The position numbers and the translations under genes are program-made. Positions 8,125-17,178 of a DNA stretch of 64,000 nt are shown here, piece after piece (the stretch's first letter is position 1; each line of letters begins with the position of its first letter). This DNA comes from Firm-04 sp045617625 (GTDB taxonomy: Bacteria > Bacillota > Clostridia > Oscillospirales > Ruminococcaceae): the NCBI GenBank assembly GCA_045617625.1, contig JAZLJA010000022.1, positions 1-64,000 on the forward strand, given 5' to 3'. The notes below the pieces were generated by a model. It saw nothing but the letters and a program-made list of their open reading frames with translations, had not been told where the DNA came from and searched no databases.

Positions 8125-10296
8125 TTAAGATAAACCTGCCTGTGATACGCCCTTCATCGTCAGACTGATCCTGCCGCGGCGCACATCCACATCCTTGACC
8201 TTCACGCGAACGATCTGTCCTACTTTCACAACATCGAGTGGGTGCTTAATAAAATGATTGGAAAGTTCCGAAATATGAACAAGCCCGTCCTCATGTACGC
8301 CGATATCGACAAATGCACCGAAATCAATGATATTGCGCACAGTTCCGACAAGTTCCATATCCTGCTTCAAATCTTCCACTGTCATGATATCTCCGCTTCG
8401 CATAAGCGGTGCAGGCAGCTCATCACGAGGGTCGCGCCCAGGCTTTTGCAATTCAGCAACGATGTCGCGCAATGTCGGTTCACCAACGCCAAGCGCCGTG
8501 CTCAGGTTCCCATATCCCTGCTGCTCAACAGCCTCCATAACGCTTTCAAGATTGCCGCCGACATCCGACAATGCACAGCCGCACTGTTTCAGCAAAGCCT
8601 CAGTGACAGCATAGCTTTCGGGATGCACACCCGTATTGTCCAGCGGATTCTTGCCGTCGCGAACACGCAGGAAGCCTGCGCATAGTTCATATGCTTTTGC
8701 ACCCAATTTCGGCACTTTCAAAAGTGTTTTACGGCTTGCGAACGCACCGTTTTCTTCTCGATATGCCACAATATTATGTGCAATGCCGCTATGGATTCCC
8801 GAAACATACGAAAGCAGAGATGCCGATGCCGTGTTGACATCTACTCCAACAGAATTCACACAATCCTCGACAACGCCGCCGAGTGATTCACTCAAACGCG
8901 CGGGCGGCATATCATGCTGATATTCACCCACACCGATCGCTTTTGGCTCGATTTTTACAAGTTCCGCAAGCGGATCCTGCAATCTGCGGGCGATGGAAAC
9001 TGCACTTCTGAGCGACACATCATAATCCGGAAATTCTTCCGCTGCAAGTTTCGATGCAGAATAGACCGATGCACCGGCTTCACTGACCACTGCATAGGCT
9101 ACCTTTCGATCGGGAATTTCGCGCAGAATTTCAGCCACACACTGCTCTGATTCTCTTGACGCAGTGCCGTTTCCGATCGCAATGGCAGTGACATCGTACG
9201 ATTCGATCAGGCTTTTCAGTTTCTTCTTCGACGAAATCACGGTTGCTGCCGAATTTGCTGTAATATACACAACATCAGTGACAAGCACTTTTCCTGTCGG
9301 ATCTACGATCGCAACCTTGCAGCCTGTACGGAATCCCGGGTCGAGACCAAGCGTGATTTCTCCGCGCATAGGCGGCTGCAGCAAAAGCTGGCGCAAATTG
9401 GACGAAAATACCGTAATCGCCTGTTCAGCAGCGGCATCCGTGTTTTCATTGCGCACTTCACGCTGTACTGCGGGATTCAATGACTTTTTATATGCTTCCA
9501 ATGCGGCTGTTTCGACAAGCTGTCCGCATGCACTGTCATTTTTTACATAGGCTTTTGTGACAATATTTTCGCCCAGACCCTCAGGCAGCAAAATAGATAC
9601 TTTCAGGAATCCTTCTTTTTCACCGCGGTTGATGGCAAGAATACGATGCTTTGCGGCTTTGTCAATCGGCTCGTGGTGATCATAATAGTTGCGATAGACA
9701 CTATCTGTGTCAGGATCAACAGCTTTCACGGTCAGACTGCCGCGAAGTGACATAACATTACGAAGACGCTTTCGCAAATCGGCATCATCCGCAACCATTT
9801 CCGTCAGGATATCCATAGCGCCTTCCAAAGCGGCATCCACATCAGGGATTTCATTTTCTTCACTGATAAAGGCTTCTGCTTCTTTCAACGGGTCAGTTGA
9901 TCTTTCCTGTGCAAGAATCAAATCTGCAAGAGGCTGCAAACCGCGGGATTTTGCGACAGATGCCTTCGTTTTACGCTTTTGTTTATATGGACGATACAGG
10001 TCTTCAACTTCCACAAGCGTTTTCGCATCAGAAATCGCGGCAGAGAGTTCGTCTGTCATTTTTTCCTGCGCAGCAATCGCATTGACGACCTCCTGCTTGC
10101 GTTCTTCCAGTTTTCTCAGATAGCTGAGACGTTCGTTGAGCGCATGCAATGTCTGGTCATCCAGTGAACCTGTCACCTCTTTACGATAACGTGCAATGAA
10201 CGGAATAGTTTTCCCGTCATCAAGCATGGCGACTGTGTTGTTCACCTGCTCCTGCCGAAGCTTAAACTCCTCAGCAAGCTGCTGTAAAATATCCAT
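8125..10296 (-). CDS. tex: Tex-family RNA-binding transcriptional accessory protein
   Basis: 723 residues when started at the ATG at 10296 (MDILQQLAEEF), which has AGGAGG nine bases upstream; an in-frame ATG at 10305 directly abuts that ribosome site and is less likely. Order: N-terminal helical Tex domain, YqgF/RNase-H-like domain (LGLDPGFRTGCKVAIVD), helix-hairpin-helix region (TASASLLSYVSGI), and C-terminal S1 RNA-binding domain (GTVRNIIDFGAFVDIG). Tex is a cytosolic nucleic-acid-binding factor linked to transcription and stress fitness. Length and domain order are normal. It is monocistronic, with its own promoter. Confidence 0.95.
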   Translation of the reverse strand: MDILQQLAEEFKLRQEQVNNTVAMLDDGKTIPFIARYRKEVTGSLDDQTLHALNERLSYLRKLEERKQEVVNAIAAQEKMTDELSAAISDAKTLVEVEDLYRPYKQKRKTKASVAKSRGLQPLADLILAQERSTDPLKEAEAFISEENEIPDVDAALEGAMDILTEMVADDADLRKRLRNVMSLRGSLTVKAVDPDTDSVYRNYYDHHEPIDKAAKHRILAINRGEKEGFLKVSILLPEGLGENIVTKAYVKNDSACGQLVETAALEAYKKSLNPAVQREVRNENTDAAAEQAITVFSSNLRQLLLQPPMRGEITLGLDPGFRTGCKVAIVDPTGKVLVTDVVYITANSAATVISSKKKLKSLIESYDVTAIAIGNGTASRESEQCVAEILREIPDRKVAYAVVSEAGASVYSASKLAAEEFPDYDVSLRSAVSIARRLQDPLAELVKIEPKAIGVGEYQHDMPPARLSESLGGVVEDCVNSVGVDVNTASASLLSYVSGIHSGIAHNIVAYREENGAFASRKTLLKVPKLGAKAYELCAGFLRVRDGKNPLDNTGVHPESYAVTEALLKQCGCALSDVGGNLESVMEAVEQQGYGNLSTALGVGEPTLRDIVAELQKPGRDPRDELPAPLMRSGDIMTVEDLKQDMELVGTVRNIIDFGAFVDIGVHEDGLVHISELSNHFIKHPLDVVKVGQIVRVKVKDVDVRRGRISLTMKGVSQAGLS

Positions 10297-10350
10297 TGGA
10301 TTCATCCTCCTAAAACCATGTGACTGACCTTCGTTCAGTACGTAAACAAT

Positions 10351-10379
10351 ATTATAACATATTTTTGGAAAACTGTCAT
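10351..10379 (-). promoter_or_regulatory. Promoter of tex
   Basis: Minus strand ATGACA, 17 bp, TATAAT; 55 bp upstream of the chosen start. Confidence 0.65.
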
Positions 10380-10500
10380 CCCTTTTTTGCGATTTTCGGA
10401 CATTGTGTGTGAATTTGTGAAAAAAAGCAATGCTTTTCCCCGACACAAACGGAATTATTTGTTATCAAAAAAATATTTCTGTGAAATTGCAAAAAAAGGC

Positions 10501-10529
10501 TTGCATTTTTTTGTGAAGTATGCTAAAAT
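10501..10529 (+). promoter_or_regulatory. Promoter for the ddl-like / DUF1934 / argS operon
   Basis: TTGCAT, 17 bp, TAAAAT preceded by TGC (extended -10). It leaves a leader of about 180 bp before the ATG at 10715. Near 10675-10681 that leader holds a good ribosome site (AAAGGAG) unusually far from the start, with a small TGCGGC/GCCGTA stem-loop between them. Confidence 0.6.
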
Positions 10530-10714
10530 ATACAATATGGGATTTAGGACAGCAGAATCATCTCTCTGCGTGATATCGCCCTAATACGCATTTTCCTGCG
10601 TTTTTCTGCGATTTCGATGTATCTATACAAAAATCTGCACAAATGTCAAATTGCCCAAACACCACAAACTGACAGAAAGGAGCTGCGGCTTCTTCGCCGT
10701 ATCAAACAATCGTT

Positions 10715-11758
10715 ATGGCTAAAATGAAAGTACTCGTTCTGTTCGGCGGAACGTCTGTGGAAAACGAGCAGTCTCTGCGTTCGGCTTCGGCAGTCATCAG
10801 CACTCTGCCTGAAGATAAATATGAAGTAGTGCCCGTCGGCATCAGCCGCAAAGGACGCTGGCTCTATTTTCCGGGTGATGTCTCGGAAATCATTGATGGA
10901 AGCTGGGAAAAGAACTCTGACTGTTCCCCTGCGATTCTTTCCCCCGACCCTGCACATCGCGGCATTCTGATCCTCGACGATGAAACCTATGCGCTGAAAC
11001 GCATTGATATTATTCTTTCACTGCTGCACGGTGCATATGGAGAGGACGGCTCGGTTCAAGGACTTTGCGAACTCTCGCATATCCCTTATGTCGGAAACGG
11101 GATTCTCGGTTCAGCAGTGTGCCGAAACAAAGCAATGGCACATCAGATTCTATCCGGCTGCGGAATTCGCACACCGAAATGGTACAGTATCATGCAGCGA
11201 GATCTGAATCGCCTTGAAGCCAAATGTGAGGATGTCGAAAATACACTCGGATATCCTGTTTTCGTCAAACCCGCAAGCTGTGAAGGCGCAAAAGGAGCCA
11301 ATACGGCAAACTGCCGCGAAGAACTCCTGAAAGCGATTAAGCTTGCTTTCACACAGGATTCGACCGTGCTGATTGAACAGCTCATTACAGGCAGAGAACT
11401 CCGAATCGGTGTGTTTGGATATGACCTTCCTTTTGCTTCGTTTGTCGGAGAGCTTTCCCGTGATGCAGAAGGAAAGGAATCGCTTGTGATTCCTGCCGAT
11501 ATCGATGACACGACACACTCGATCGTGCGTGAAATCGCAATTCAGGCTTATACCGCTCTCGACTGCAAAGAACTCGCGCTATTCGACTTTTTCCTTGCCG
11601 AAAATGGAGAAATCCTGTTGGGCGAAGTCAACACCATGCCGACTTTTGCGGAAGACTCGCCTTATCCGATGCTCATGAATGACCTTGGAATGCACTATGG
11701 TTATTTGCTTGAAAAGCTGATCGAACAGGCACTTGAACACGCTGATCGCGGTTTTTAA
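10715..11758 (+). CDS. Divergent D-alanine--D-alanine ligase family ATP-grasp protein
   Basis: 347 residues, the usual Ddl length. Family marks: N-terminal LVLFGGTSVENEQSL (the active-site Glu is kept), HGAYGEDGSVQG, GYPVFVKPAS, and C-terminal GEVNTMPTF for metal binding. Against the E. coli DdlB pattern several substrate-side features are absent: the GSSxG serine loop reads CEGAKGAN, the YDYxxKY omega-loop motif is missing (the chain goes from FVGELSRD almost directly to IPADI), and the RxD arginine is replaced (LALFDFF). ATP and Mg residues remain. It may be a working variant ligase, a ligase with another acceptor, or a paralogue beside a canonical ddl elsewhere. First gene of an operon with DUF1934 and argS. 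No ribosome site lies at normal distance; AAAGGAG is about 33 bases upstream. Confidence 0.75.
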   Translation: MAKMKVLVLFGGTSVENEQSLRSASAVISTLPEDKYEVVPVGISRKGRWLYFPGDVSEIIDGSWEKNSDCSPAILSPDPAHRGILILDDETYALKRIDIILSLLHGAYGEDGSVQGLCELSHIPYVGNGILGSAVCRNKAMAHQILSGCGIRTPKWYSIMQRDLNRLEAKCEDVENTLGYPVFVKPASCEGAKGANTANCREELLKAIKLAFTQDSTVLIEQLITGRELRIGVFGYDLPFASFVGELSRDAEGKESLVIPADIDDTTHSIVREIAIQAYTALDCKELALFDFFLAENGEILLGEVNTMPTFAEDSPYPMLMNDLGMHYGYLLEKLIEQALEHADRGF

Positions 11759-11773
11759 CCGCAGGAGGTCATT

Positions 11774-12235
11774 GTGAAAAGCCACTATCACACCTCGCCT
11801 GAAACAAATGCAAGGATCTGCATGAAAAGTATTCAAAGTGCAAACGGCGAAATCAGCCGAACAACTATCCAAGCGAAAGGCGATTTCCGTTGCGATGAAA
11901 ATGAGATTGTCATTGCTTTTTATGATACGAATACCAGCACAAACACGCAAATCCGTATCACGAACGACACAGAGGTATGCATCTCACGCGAAGGCTCATT
12001 GACGTCTCAGATGATGATTGCAGTTGACAAGACGATTCCGTTTTCTTATACAACGGATGCAGGAACCCTTCAAATGGAAACGCACGGAAAATCCGTGCGG
12101 ACGAACCTCAACCAAAACGGCGGACATCTGCATCTCAATTATGCAATCTGTATGAACGGTGACATTCTCACAATTAACGTCATCGAACTAGATATTACGC
12201 TGAATGTGTCACGGCTTCCTGACGTGACTGCATAG
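11774..12235 (+). CDS. DUF1934 family beta-barrel protein (YwiB-like)
   Basis: 153 residues. GTG start at 11774, with AGGAGG (11763-11768) five bases before it and 15 bases after the preceding stop. Strand-rich sequence with no signal peptide, ending in LNYAICMNGDILTINVIELDITLNV, resembles the small calycin-like DUF1934 family. In Bacillus the homologue ywiB also sits next to argS, which supports the call. Function unknown; no catalytic residues are evident. Confidence 0.7.
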   Translation: MKSHYHTSPETNARICMKSIQSANGEISRTTIQAKGDFRCDENEIVIAFYDTNTSTNTQIRITNDTEVCISREGSLTSQMMIAVDKTIPFSYTTDAGTLQMETHGKSVRTNLNQNGGHLHLNYAICMNGDILTINVIELDITLNVSRLPDVTA

Positions 12236-12265
12236 ATTCCCTATTCTTGAAAGGAGATTTGTCCC

Positions 12266-13954
12266 TTGAATCATATTTCTGATGCCTCCAATCAAGTACA
12301 TTCCTTGATTGTCGAAGCAATCGGCAGACTTGTCGCGGAAGGCACTTTCCCCGCAGAGCCTCTGCCCGGATTTATTGTTGAAATCCCCGCTGACCGCTCG
12401 CACGGCGATTTTGCTTCAAATGCCGCAATGGTCTATGCCAAACCTCTGCACATGGCGCCTCGTAAGATCGCTGAAGCGATTGTTGGTGCGTTGGAATTGC
12501 AGGGTACTCCGTTTGAAAAAGCTGAAATCGCAGGACCCGGATTCATGAATTTCTATCTCGCACCAAGCTGGTATGGCGATGTTCTGAAATCGGTAAATAA
12601 CGAAAAAGAATCCTATGGTCGGACAAACAGCGGTGACGGTAAACGCGTGCTGGTGGAATTTGTATCCGCCAACCCCACAGGTCCCATGCATGTCGGCAAT
12701 GCCCGCGGTGGTGCCATCGGTGACTGCCTTGCTGCCGTGCTGGATGCCGCAGGATATCAGACAGAACGCGAGTTTTACATCAACGATGCCGGCAATCAGA
12801 TTGAAAAATTTGCTACTTCCCTTGAAGTTCGCTATCTGCAAAAATGCGGTGAAGCCATCGAAATGCCGGAAGACGCCTATCAGGGTGCAGATATCATCGC
12901 GCATGCAGAAAACTTCTTCGCGGAACATGGAAACGAATATCAGAATGCTGATCAGCAAGCTCGCCGCGATGCACTTGTTGCTTTTGCCCTCCCGAAAAAC
13001 ATTCAGGGACTCAAGGACGACCTTGGACAGTACCGTATTCAGTATGATACATGGTTCCCTGAAAGCAAACTGCACGCTGACGGAAGTGTTGCAAGAATCA
13101 TTGAGCAGCTGAAGGCAAGCGGTTATACATACGAGAATGATGGTGCACTTTGGTTCAAAGCGGAGGAACTCGGTGCGGACAAAGATTTCGTCATCGTGCG
13201 TTCCAATGGTATTCCTACCTATGTTGTGCCTGACATCGCTTACCACTATAATAAACTGGTGACACGTAATTTTGACCGTGCCATCGACATTCTCGGTGCT
13301 GACCATCACGGCTATGTTCCACGCCTGAAGGCTGCACTCACCGCTTTGGGTGTGGATGCTTCCCGTCTCACCGTTGTGCTGATGCAGATGGTTGCTGTCA
13401 TGCGCGATGGAAAACCTGTGAAGCAATCAAAGAGAAGCGGAAAAGCACTCACTCTCGTCACACTGCTGGAGGATATCCCGGTCGATGCAGCAAGATTTTT
13501 CTTCAATCTGCGTGAAGCCAATTCGCACTTTGAATTCGACCTAGACCTTGCTGTGGAAAAATCCTCCTCCAACCCTGTTTACTACGTGCAGTATGCACAT
13601 GCACGAATTTGCTCACTGCTGCGGAATCTGACCGAATCCGGCGTTGATTTCCCTGCGGCTGATGCTGTCAACTTCGAGTTACTCAACACCACCGCTGAAC
13701 GTGAACTCATCCGTGCGCTTGCAATGCTGCCGGAGGAAATCGATACCGCCGCAAAACAGCTTGATCCGTCGAGACTTACAAAGTATGCAGTGGAGCTTGC
13801 GGCACTGTTCCACAAATTCTATGATGCCTGCAAAGTTCGGGATGCTGATACGCCTGAACTTCGTGATGCAAGAATCATTCTTTGCTCGGCTGTCCGTCAG
13901 GTGCTCGGAAATGTCCTGAACCTGTTGAAAGTGACAGCACCCGAAAAAATGTAA
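12266..13954 (+). CDS. argS: Arginyl-tRNA synthetase
   Basis: 562 residues, class I aminoacyl-tRNA synthetase charging tRNA-Arg in the cytosol. TTG start at 12266 with AAGGAG nine bases upstream. Visible: the N-terminal Add1-like domain, the HIGH-type motif as PMHVGNARGG, the catalytic core, a KMSK-equivalent region (GKPVKQSKRSGKA), and a C-terminal anticodon-binding DALR domain. Length is normal. Third gene of the operon beginning at 10715; the gap to the DUF1934 gene is 30 bp. Confidence 0.95.
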   Translation: MNHISDASNQVHSLIVEAIGRLVAEGTFPAEPLPGFIVEIPADRSHGDFASNAAMVYAKPLHMAPRKIAEAIVGALELQGTPFEKAEIAGPGFMNFYLAPSWYGDVLKSVNNEKESYGRTNSGDGKRVLVEFVSANPTGPMHVGNARGGAIGDCLAAVLDAAGYQTEREFYINDAGNQIEKFATSLEVRYLQKCGEAIEMPEDAYQGADIIAHAENFFAEHGNEYQNADQQARRDALVAFALPKNIQGLKDDLGQYRIQYDTWFPESKLHADGSVARIIEQLKASGYTYENDGALWFKAEELGADKDFVIVRSNGIPTYVVPDIAYHYNKLVTRNFDRAIDILGADHHGYVPRLKAALTALGVDASRLTVVLMQMVAVMRDGKPVKQSKRSGKALTLVTLLEDIPVDAARFFFNLREANSHFEFDLDLAVEKSSSNPVYYVQYAHARICSLLRNLTESGVDFPAADAVNFELLNTTAERELIRALAMLPEEIDTAAKQLDPSRLTKYAVELAALFHKFYDACKVRDADTPELRDARIILCSAVRQVLGNVLNLLKVTAPEKM

Positions 13955-14264
13955 CCGCTTTGTAATTATTCGGTTACAGGAAGCCGAATAAGCGTTCGGA
14001 AAATTCGGTATTTTCGCCAACCAAAAAGTGAAAAAACGGCTCTTTTATCAAATATTCACAGAATGTTCATAATTTCGTAACAACTTCACAAGGAGAATGT
14101 GTTACAATCTGTAATATGTTCGGCAGAAGCGGACAGTTTTGATGAGAACGATATCAGACTGGACTCATTCACCTGCGCTTCACTCCGTATTCTGTGTTTA
14201 TTGATTTGCGTATATCAGTATCCAAAATCAAAAAGAATCATGAAGAAAGCGAAGGGATTATTTT
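13955..14264. other. Intergenic region argS - PucR-type regulator
   Basis: A weak hairpin (GTAACCG/CGGTTAC, 13951-13977) overlaps the argS stop and may end transcription, although no T-tract follows. Further on, TGTTACAAT (14100-14108) is a possible extended -10 for the regulator, without a convincing -35. Nothing else is recognisable. Confidence 0.4.
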
Positions 14265-15353
14265 ATGTCAAACAGACCTTTCCAGGGACTCGTGGCTCAA
14301 ATGCACGATACCATTGATGCGACCGTCGGTGTCGTTGATGAAACCGCAACCATTATTGCATGCAGTGACCTTTCCCGCGTGGGTACAACCAATGAATTCG
14401 TTTCCCTCGATATGAACGAATCCGGTGATCTGTTCATCCGTGACGGCTGCACCTACAAGCCTTTCGGCGCACGCACATCTTCTCCCGACTATGCTGTGTT
14501 TGTCGAAGGCACGGATGAAAATGCTGCAAAATATGCGGATATTCTGGCAATCGCAATGTCCAGCATCAAGCAATATTATGATGAGAAGTACGACCGCAAC
14601 AATTTTATCAAGAATGTTGTCCTCGACAATGTTCTTCCCGGTGATATCGTTGTGAAGGCAAGAGAACTGCACTTCAATGCAGAAATCAACCGTGTTGTCT
14701 TCCTCATCCGTATCGTTTCGGCAAATGACATCTCCGCTTATGATGTCATTCAGAACCTGTTCCCTGATAAGAGCAAAGATTTCGTGTTCAATATCACGGA
14801 AACCGATATTGTTCTCGTTAAGGAAATCAAATCCACTGTCGAAAGCAAGGATCTCGAAAAACTGGCTCGTTCCATCGCTGACACGCTTTCAAGTGAATTC
14901 TATACCCGTGTCAATGTTGGCATTGGCACAAGTGTTGTCGGTGTCAAGGAACTCGCTCGTTCGTTCAAGGAAGCTCAGATGGCTTTGGAAGTCGGCAAGG
15001 TATTCGATACTGATAAGGTCATTGTATCCTATGATAATCTTGGTATCGCCCGACTGATCTATCATCTGCCGACCACACTTTGCGAAACTTTCCTGCATGA
15101 AGTCTTTAAGCGCGGCAGCATTGAAAGCCTCGACCACGAAACACTGTTCACGATTCAGCGTTTCTTCGAGAACAACCTCAATGTCTCCGAAACTTCCAGA
15201 AAACTTTTCGTTCATCGTAACACACTTGTTTACCGCTTGGAAAAAATCAAGAAACTCACAGGTCTTGATCTTCGTGAATTTGACCATGCAATCATCTTTA
15301 AGATTGCGCTGATGGTCAAGAAGTACCTCTCCGCAAGTCCTGTGAAGTTCTAA
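14265..15353 (+). CDS. PucR/CdaR-type transcriptional regulator
   Basis: 362 residues, soluble. The C-terminal ~70 residues are the PucR/CdaR helix-turn-helix (NNLNVSETSRKLFVHRNTLV, then YRLEKIKKLTGLDLREFDHA). The middle (about 130-260) resembles the degenerate GGDEF-like domain of CdaR regulators (RVNVGIGTSVVGVKELARS). The N-terminus (1-110) may be a ligand-binding domain. In characterised relatives such proteins respond to small metabolites such as sugar diacids or purines; no ligand is indicated here. The ribosome site is weak (AAGGGA). It stands alone before the FtsEX block, separated by a strong inverted repeat. Confidence 0.8.
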   Translation: MSNRPFQGLVAQMHDTIDATVGVVDETATIIACSDLSRVGTTNEFVSLDMNESGDLFIRDGCTYKPFGARTSSPDYAVFVEGTDENAAKYADILAIAMSSIKQYYDEKYDRNNFIKNVVLDNVLPGDIVVKARELHFNAEINRVVFLIRIVSANDISAYDVIQNLFPDKSKDFVFNITETDIVLVKEIKSTVESKDLEKLARSIADTLSSEFYTRVNVGIGTSVVGVKELARSFKEAQMALEVGKVFDTDKVIVSYDNLGIARLIYHLPTTLCETFLHEVFKRGSIESLDHETLFTIQRFFENNLNVSETSRKLFVHRNTLVYRLEKIKKLTGLDLREFDHAIIFKIALMVKKYLSASPVKF

Positions 15354-15361
15354 TCAGAAAG

Positions 15362-15410
15362 AATTGTCGGGGTGCCATGGGGGAGATATCTCGTTTGGCA
15401 CCCCTCAATT
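15362..15410 (+). terminator. Strong inverted repeat between regulator and ftsE
   Basis: Perfect 9-bp arms GGGGTGCCA/TGGCACCCC (15369-15377, 15396-15404), extended by AATTG/CAATT across a small bulge, just after the regulator stop. No clear T-tract follows, so it is either an atypical terminator or a processing/regulatory hairpin. Confidence 0.5.
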
Positions 15411-15553
15411 ATGTAAATTTGTTTCAAATGTGTTTGCATTTCTAAAATACAAATACTTTCTGCAATTTGCACTGATTCCCCAACCGTCATATCTGATTTC
15501 GGGACAGAAATATACACAGAACGGCGGTTTATTAAGAAAGAGGAGGATTCCTT

Positions 15554-16246
15554 TTGGTCGAATTGAAAAATGTCACCGTAAAGTACGAGAGTACCGGCGT
15601 TGAAGCACTTTCGGATGTCAGTTTGAAAGTCGAGGACGGCGAATTTGCTTTCGTCATCGGACGTTCAGGCGCAGGCAAAAGTACACTCATCAAGCTTTTG
15701 CTGAAAGAGCTCGACGCAAACAGCGGTGAAGTATGGGTCAACGGATTCAATCTCACAAAGCTGAAAAAACGCAGAGTGCCTGAATTCAGACGCACCATTG
15801 GCGTTGTGTTTCAGGATTATCGTCTGATTGACACCATGACGGTCTATGAAAACATTGCATTCGTGCTTCGCGTGATCGATGCACCCATGAAACTGATTCG
15901 CAAGCGCGTCCCCTATGTGATTTCGCTTGTCGGTTTGCAGGATAAAGCTGACAGCTATCCGAGCGAACTTTCGGGCGGTGAACAGCAGAGATGTGCCCTC
16001 GCAAGAGCTTTGGTCAATGATCCGTCGCTTCTGATTGCAGACGAGCCGACCGGTAACGTTGACCCTGAACTTGCCTACGAATTGGTGGAACTGCTCAAGG
16101 GCATCAACGAATGCGGCACCACCATTTTAATGGTAACACATGCGCATGAAATGGTTCGCCATTTCGGCGGACGCATCATCAATATCAGTCAGGGCGAAGT
16201 CGTGTTTGACGAAGTGATTGGAGGTGCCGAGATTGAAACTGAGTAG
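15554..16246 (+). CDS. ftsE: Cell-division ABC transporter ATP-binding protein FtsE
   Basis: 230 residues. TTG start at 15554, seven bases after AGGAGG. Walker A GRSGAGKSTL, signature LSGGEQQR, Walker B LLIADEPTGN and the switch His (MVTHAHEM) are all present. FtsE powers conformational change in FtsX at the division septum, which switches on peptidoglycan hydrolases outside the membrane. It overlaps ftsX by 14 bp, and the LytM hydrolases follow directly. Confidence 0.96.
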   Translation: MVELKNVTVKYESTGVEALSDVSLKVEDGEFAFVIGRSGAGKSTLIKLLLKELDANSGEVWVNGFNLTKLKKRRVPEFRRTIGVVFQDYRLIDTMTVYENIAFVLRVIDAPMKLIRKRVPYVISLVGLQDKADSYPSELSGGEQQRCALARALVNDPSLLIADEPTGNVDPELAYELVELLKGINECGTTILMVTHAHEMVRHFGGRIINISQGEVVFDEVIGGAEIETE

Positions 16247-17150
16247 TTTTCGGTATCTCGTCGGTCAGGGCTTTGATAACGTCTGGAAAAACCGCGTAAT
16301 GGCATTCGCATCGTTCTGCGTGCTGCTTGTCAGCCTTTTGCTGGTCGGCATTGCGACACTCTTTTACATCAACATCAATTCCATCATCGGCGGTATTGAG
16401 GACAAAAATGAAGTCATTATCTATTTGCTCGACGACACCACGGACGAACAAATAGAAGAAATGCAGTCCAAACTTTCCATCATGGAGAATGTCAGTGCGG
16501 TTTCACTCTACACCCGTGAGGAAGCCTTTGAAGACCTCAAAACTAAAATGACTGACTCCTCTGAAATTTTCGATTCGCTTGGTGATGACAATCCCCTGCC
16601 GGATGCATTCCGCATTCGTGTTACGGATATCAGCAAGATGCAGGAAACTGTCGCTGCTACGGAACGTATGGACTGCGTGGAATATGTCAGTTCGCCCGAT
16701 TCATTTGTTGAACTGCTGACGGAACTGCGTCGTGTTGTCGGTATCGTGGCTGTTGCAATCATTGCAGCCCTGCTGATCGTTTCCATGGTCATCATTTCCA
16801 ACACGACCCGCGCCAGCGTATTCGCTCGCCGTCGTGAAATCAGTATCATGCAGAGCGTGGGTGCCACCAAAGCATTCATCCGCTTCCCGTTCTTCATTGA
16901 AGGCATGATCAATGGATTCATGGCAGGCGTATTCGCCACATTGCTCACATGGTTCAGCTATGACAGCCTGGTTCAGCTCATCGGCAAGTTCGATGTTCTG
17001 AAAACCATTGGTATGGGCAGCATTATCCCCTACAACGATATTGCCATTCCCGTAATGCTCGCATACATCTTTGCAGGCGCACTGATTGGTGCAATCGGAA
17101 GTGTACTCTCCACACGGGCACACCTCAAATATCGCGCCGCAAATATGTAA
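16233..17150 (+). CDS. ftsX: Cell-division protein FtsX
   Basis: 305 residues from TTG at 16233 (LKLSSFRYLVGQGF), eight bases after GGAGG; an in-frame TTG at 16218 overlaps that site and is less likely. Four membrane segments: one near 20-45, an extracellular loop with the hydrolase-binding region (about 50-165), then three more around 170-300, the standard FtsX plan. It partners FtsE and transmits ATP hydrolysis to extracellular amidases or peptidases. Its start lies inside the ftsE end. Confidence 0.94.
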   Translation: MKLSSFRYLVGQGFDNVWKNRVMAFASFCVLLVSLLLVGIATLFYININSIIGGIEDKNEVIIYLLDDTTDEQIEEMQSKLSIMENVSAVSLYTREEAFEDLKTKMTDSSEIFDSLGDDNPLPDAFRIRVTDISKMQETVAATERMDCVEYVSSPDSFVELLTELRRVVGIVAVAIIAALLIVSMVIISNTTRASVFARRREISIMQSVGATKAFIRFPFFIEGMINGFMAGVFATLLTWFSYDSLVQLIGKFDVLKTIGMGSIIPYNDIAIPVMLAYIFAGALIGAIGSVLSTRAHLKYRAANM

Positions 17151-17178
17151 CTGCACACTTCGAAAGGAAGATGCAAAC

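Noticed and set aside
10541..10585. 15-codon ORF (MGFRTAESSLCVISP) in the ddl-like leader
   Set aside because: No ribosome site, starts at the likely transcript start, and is not placed for attenuation.
12416..13426. 336-codon minus-strand frame
   Set aside because: Antisense to argS; no supporting signals.
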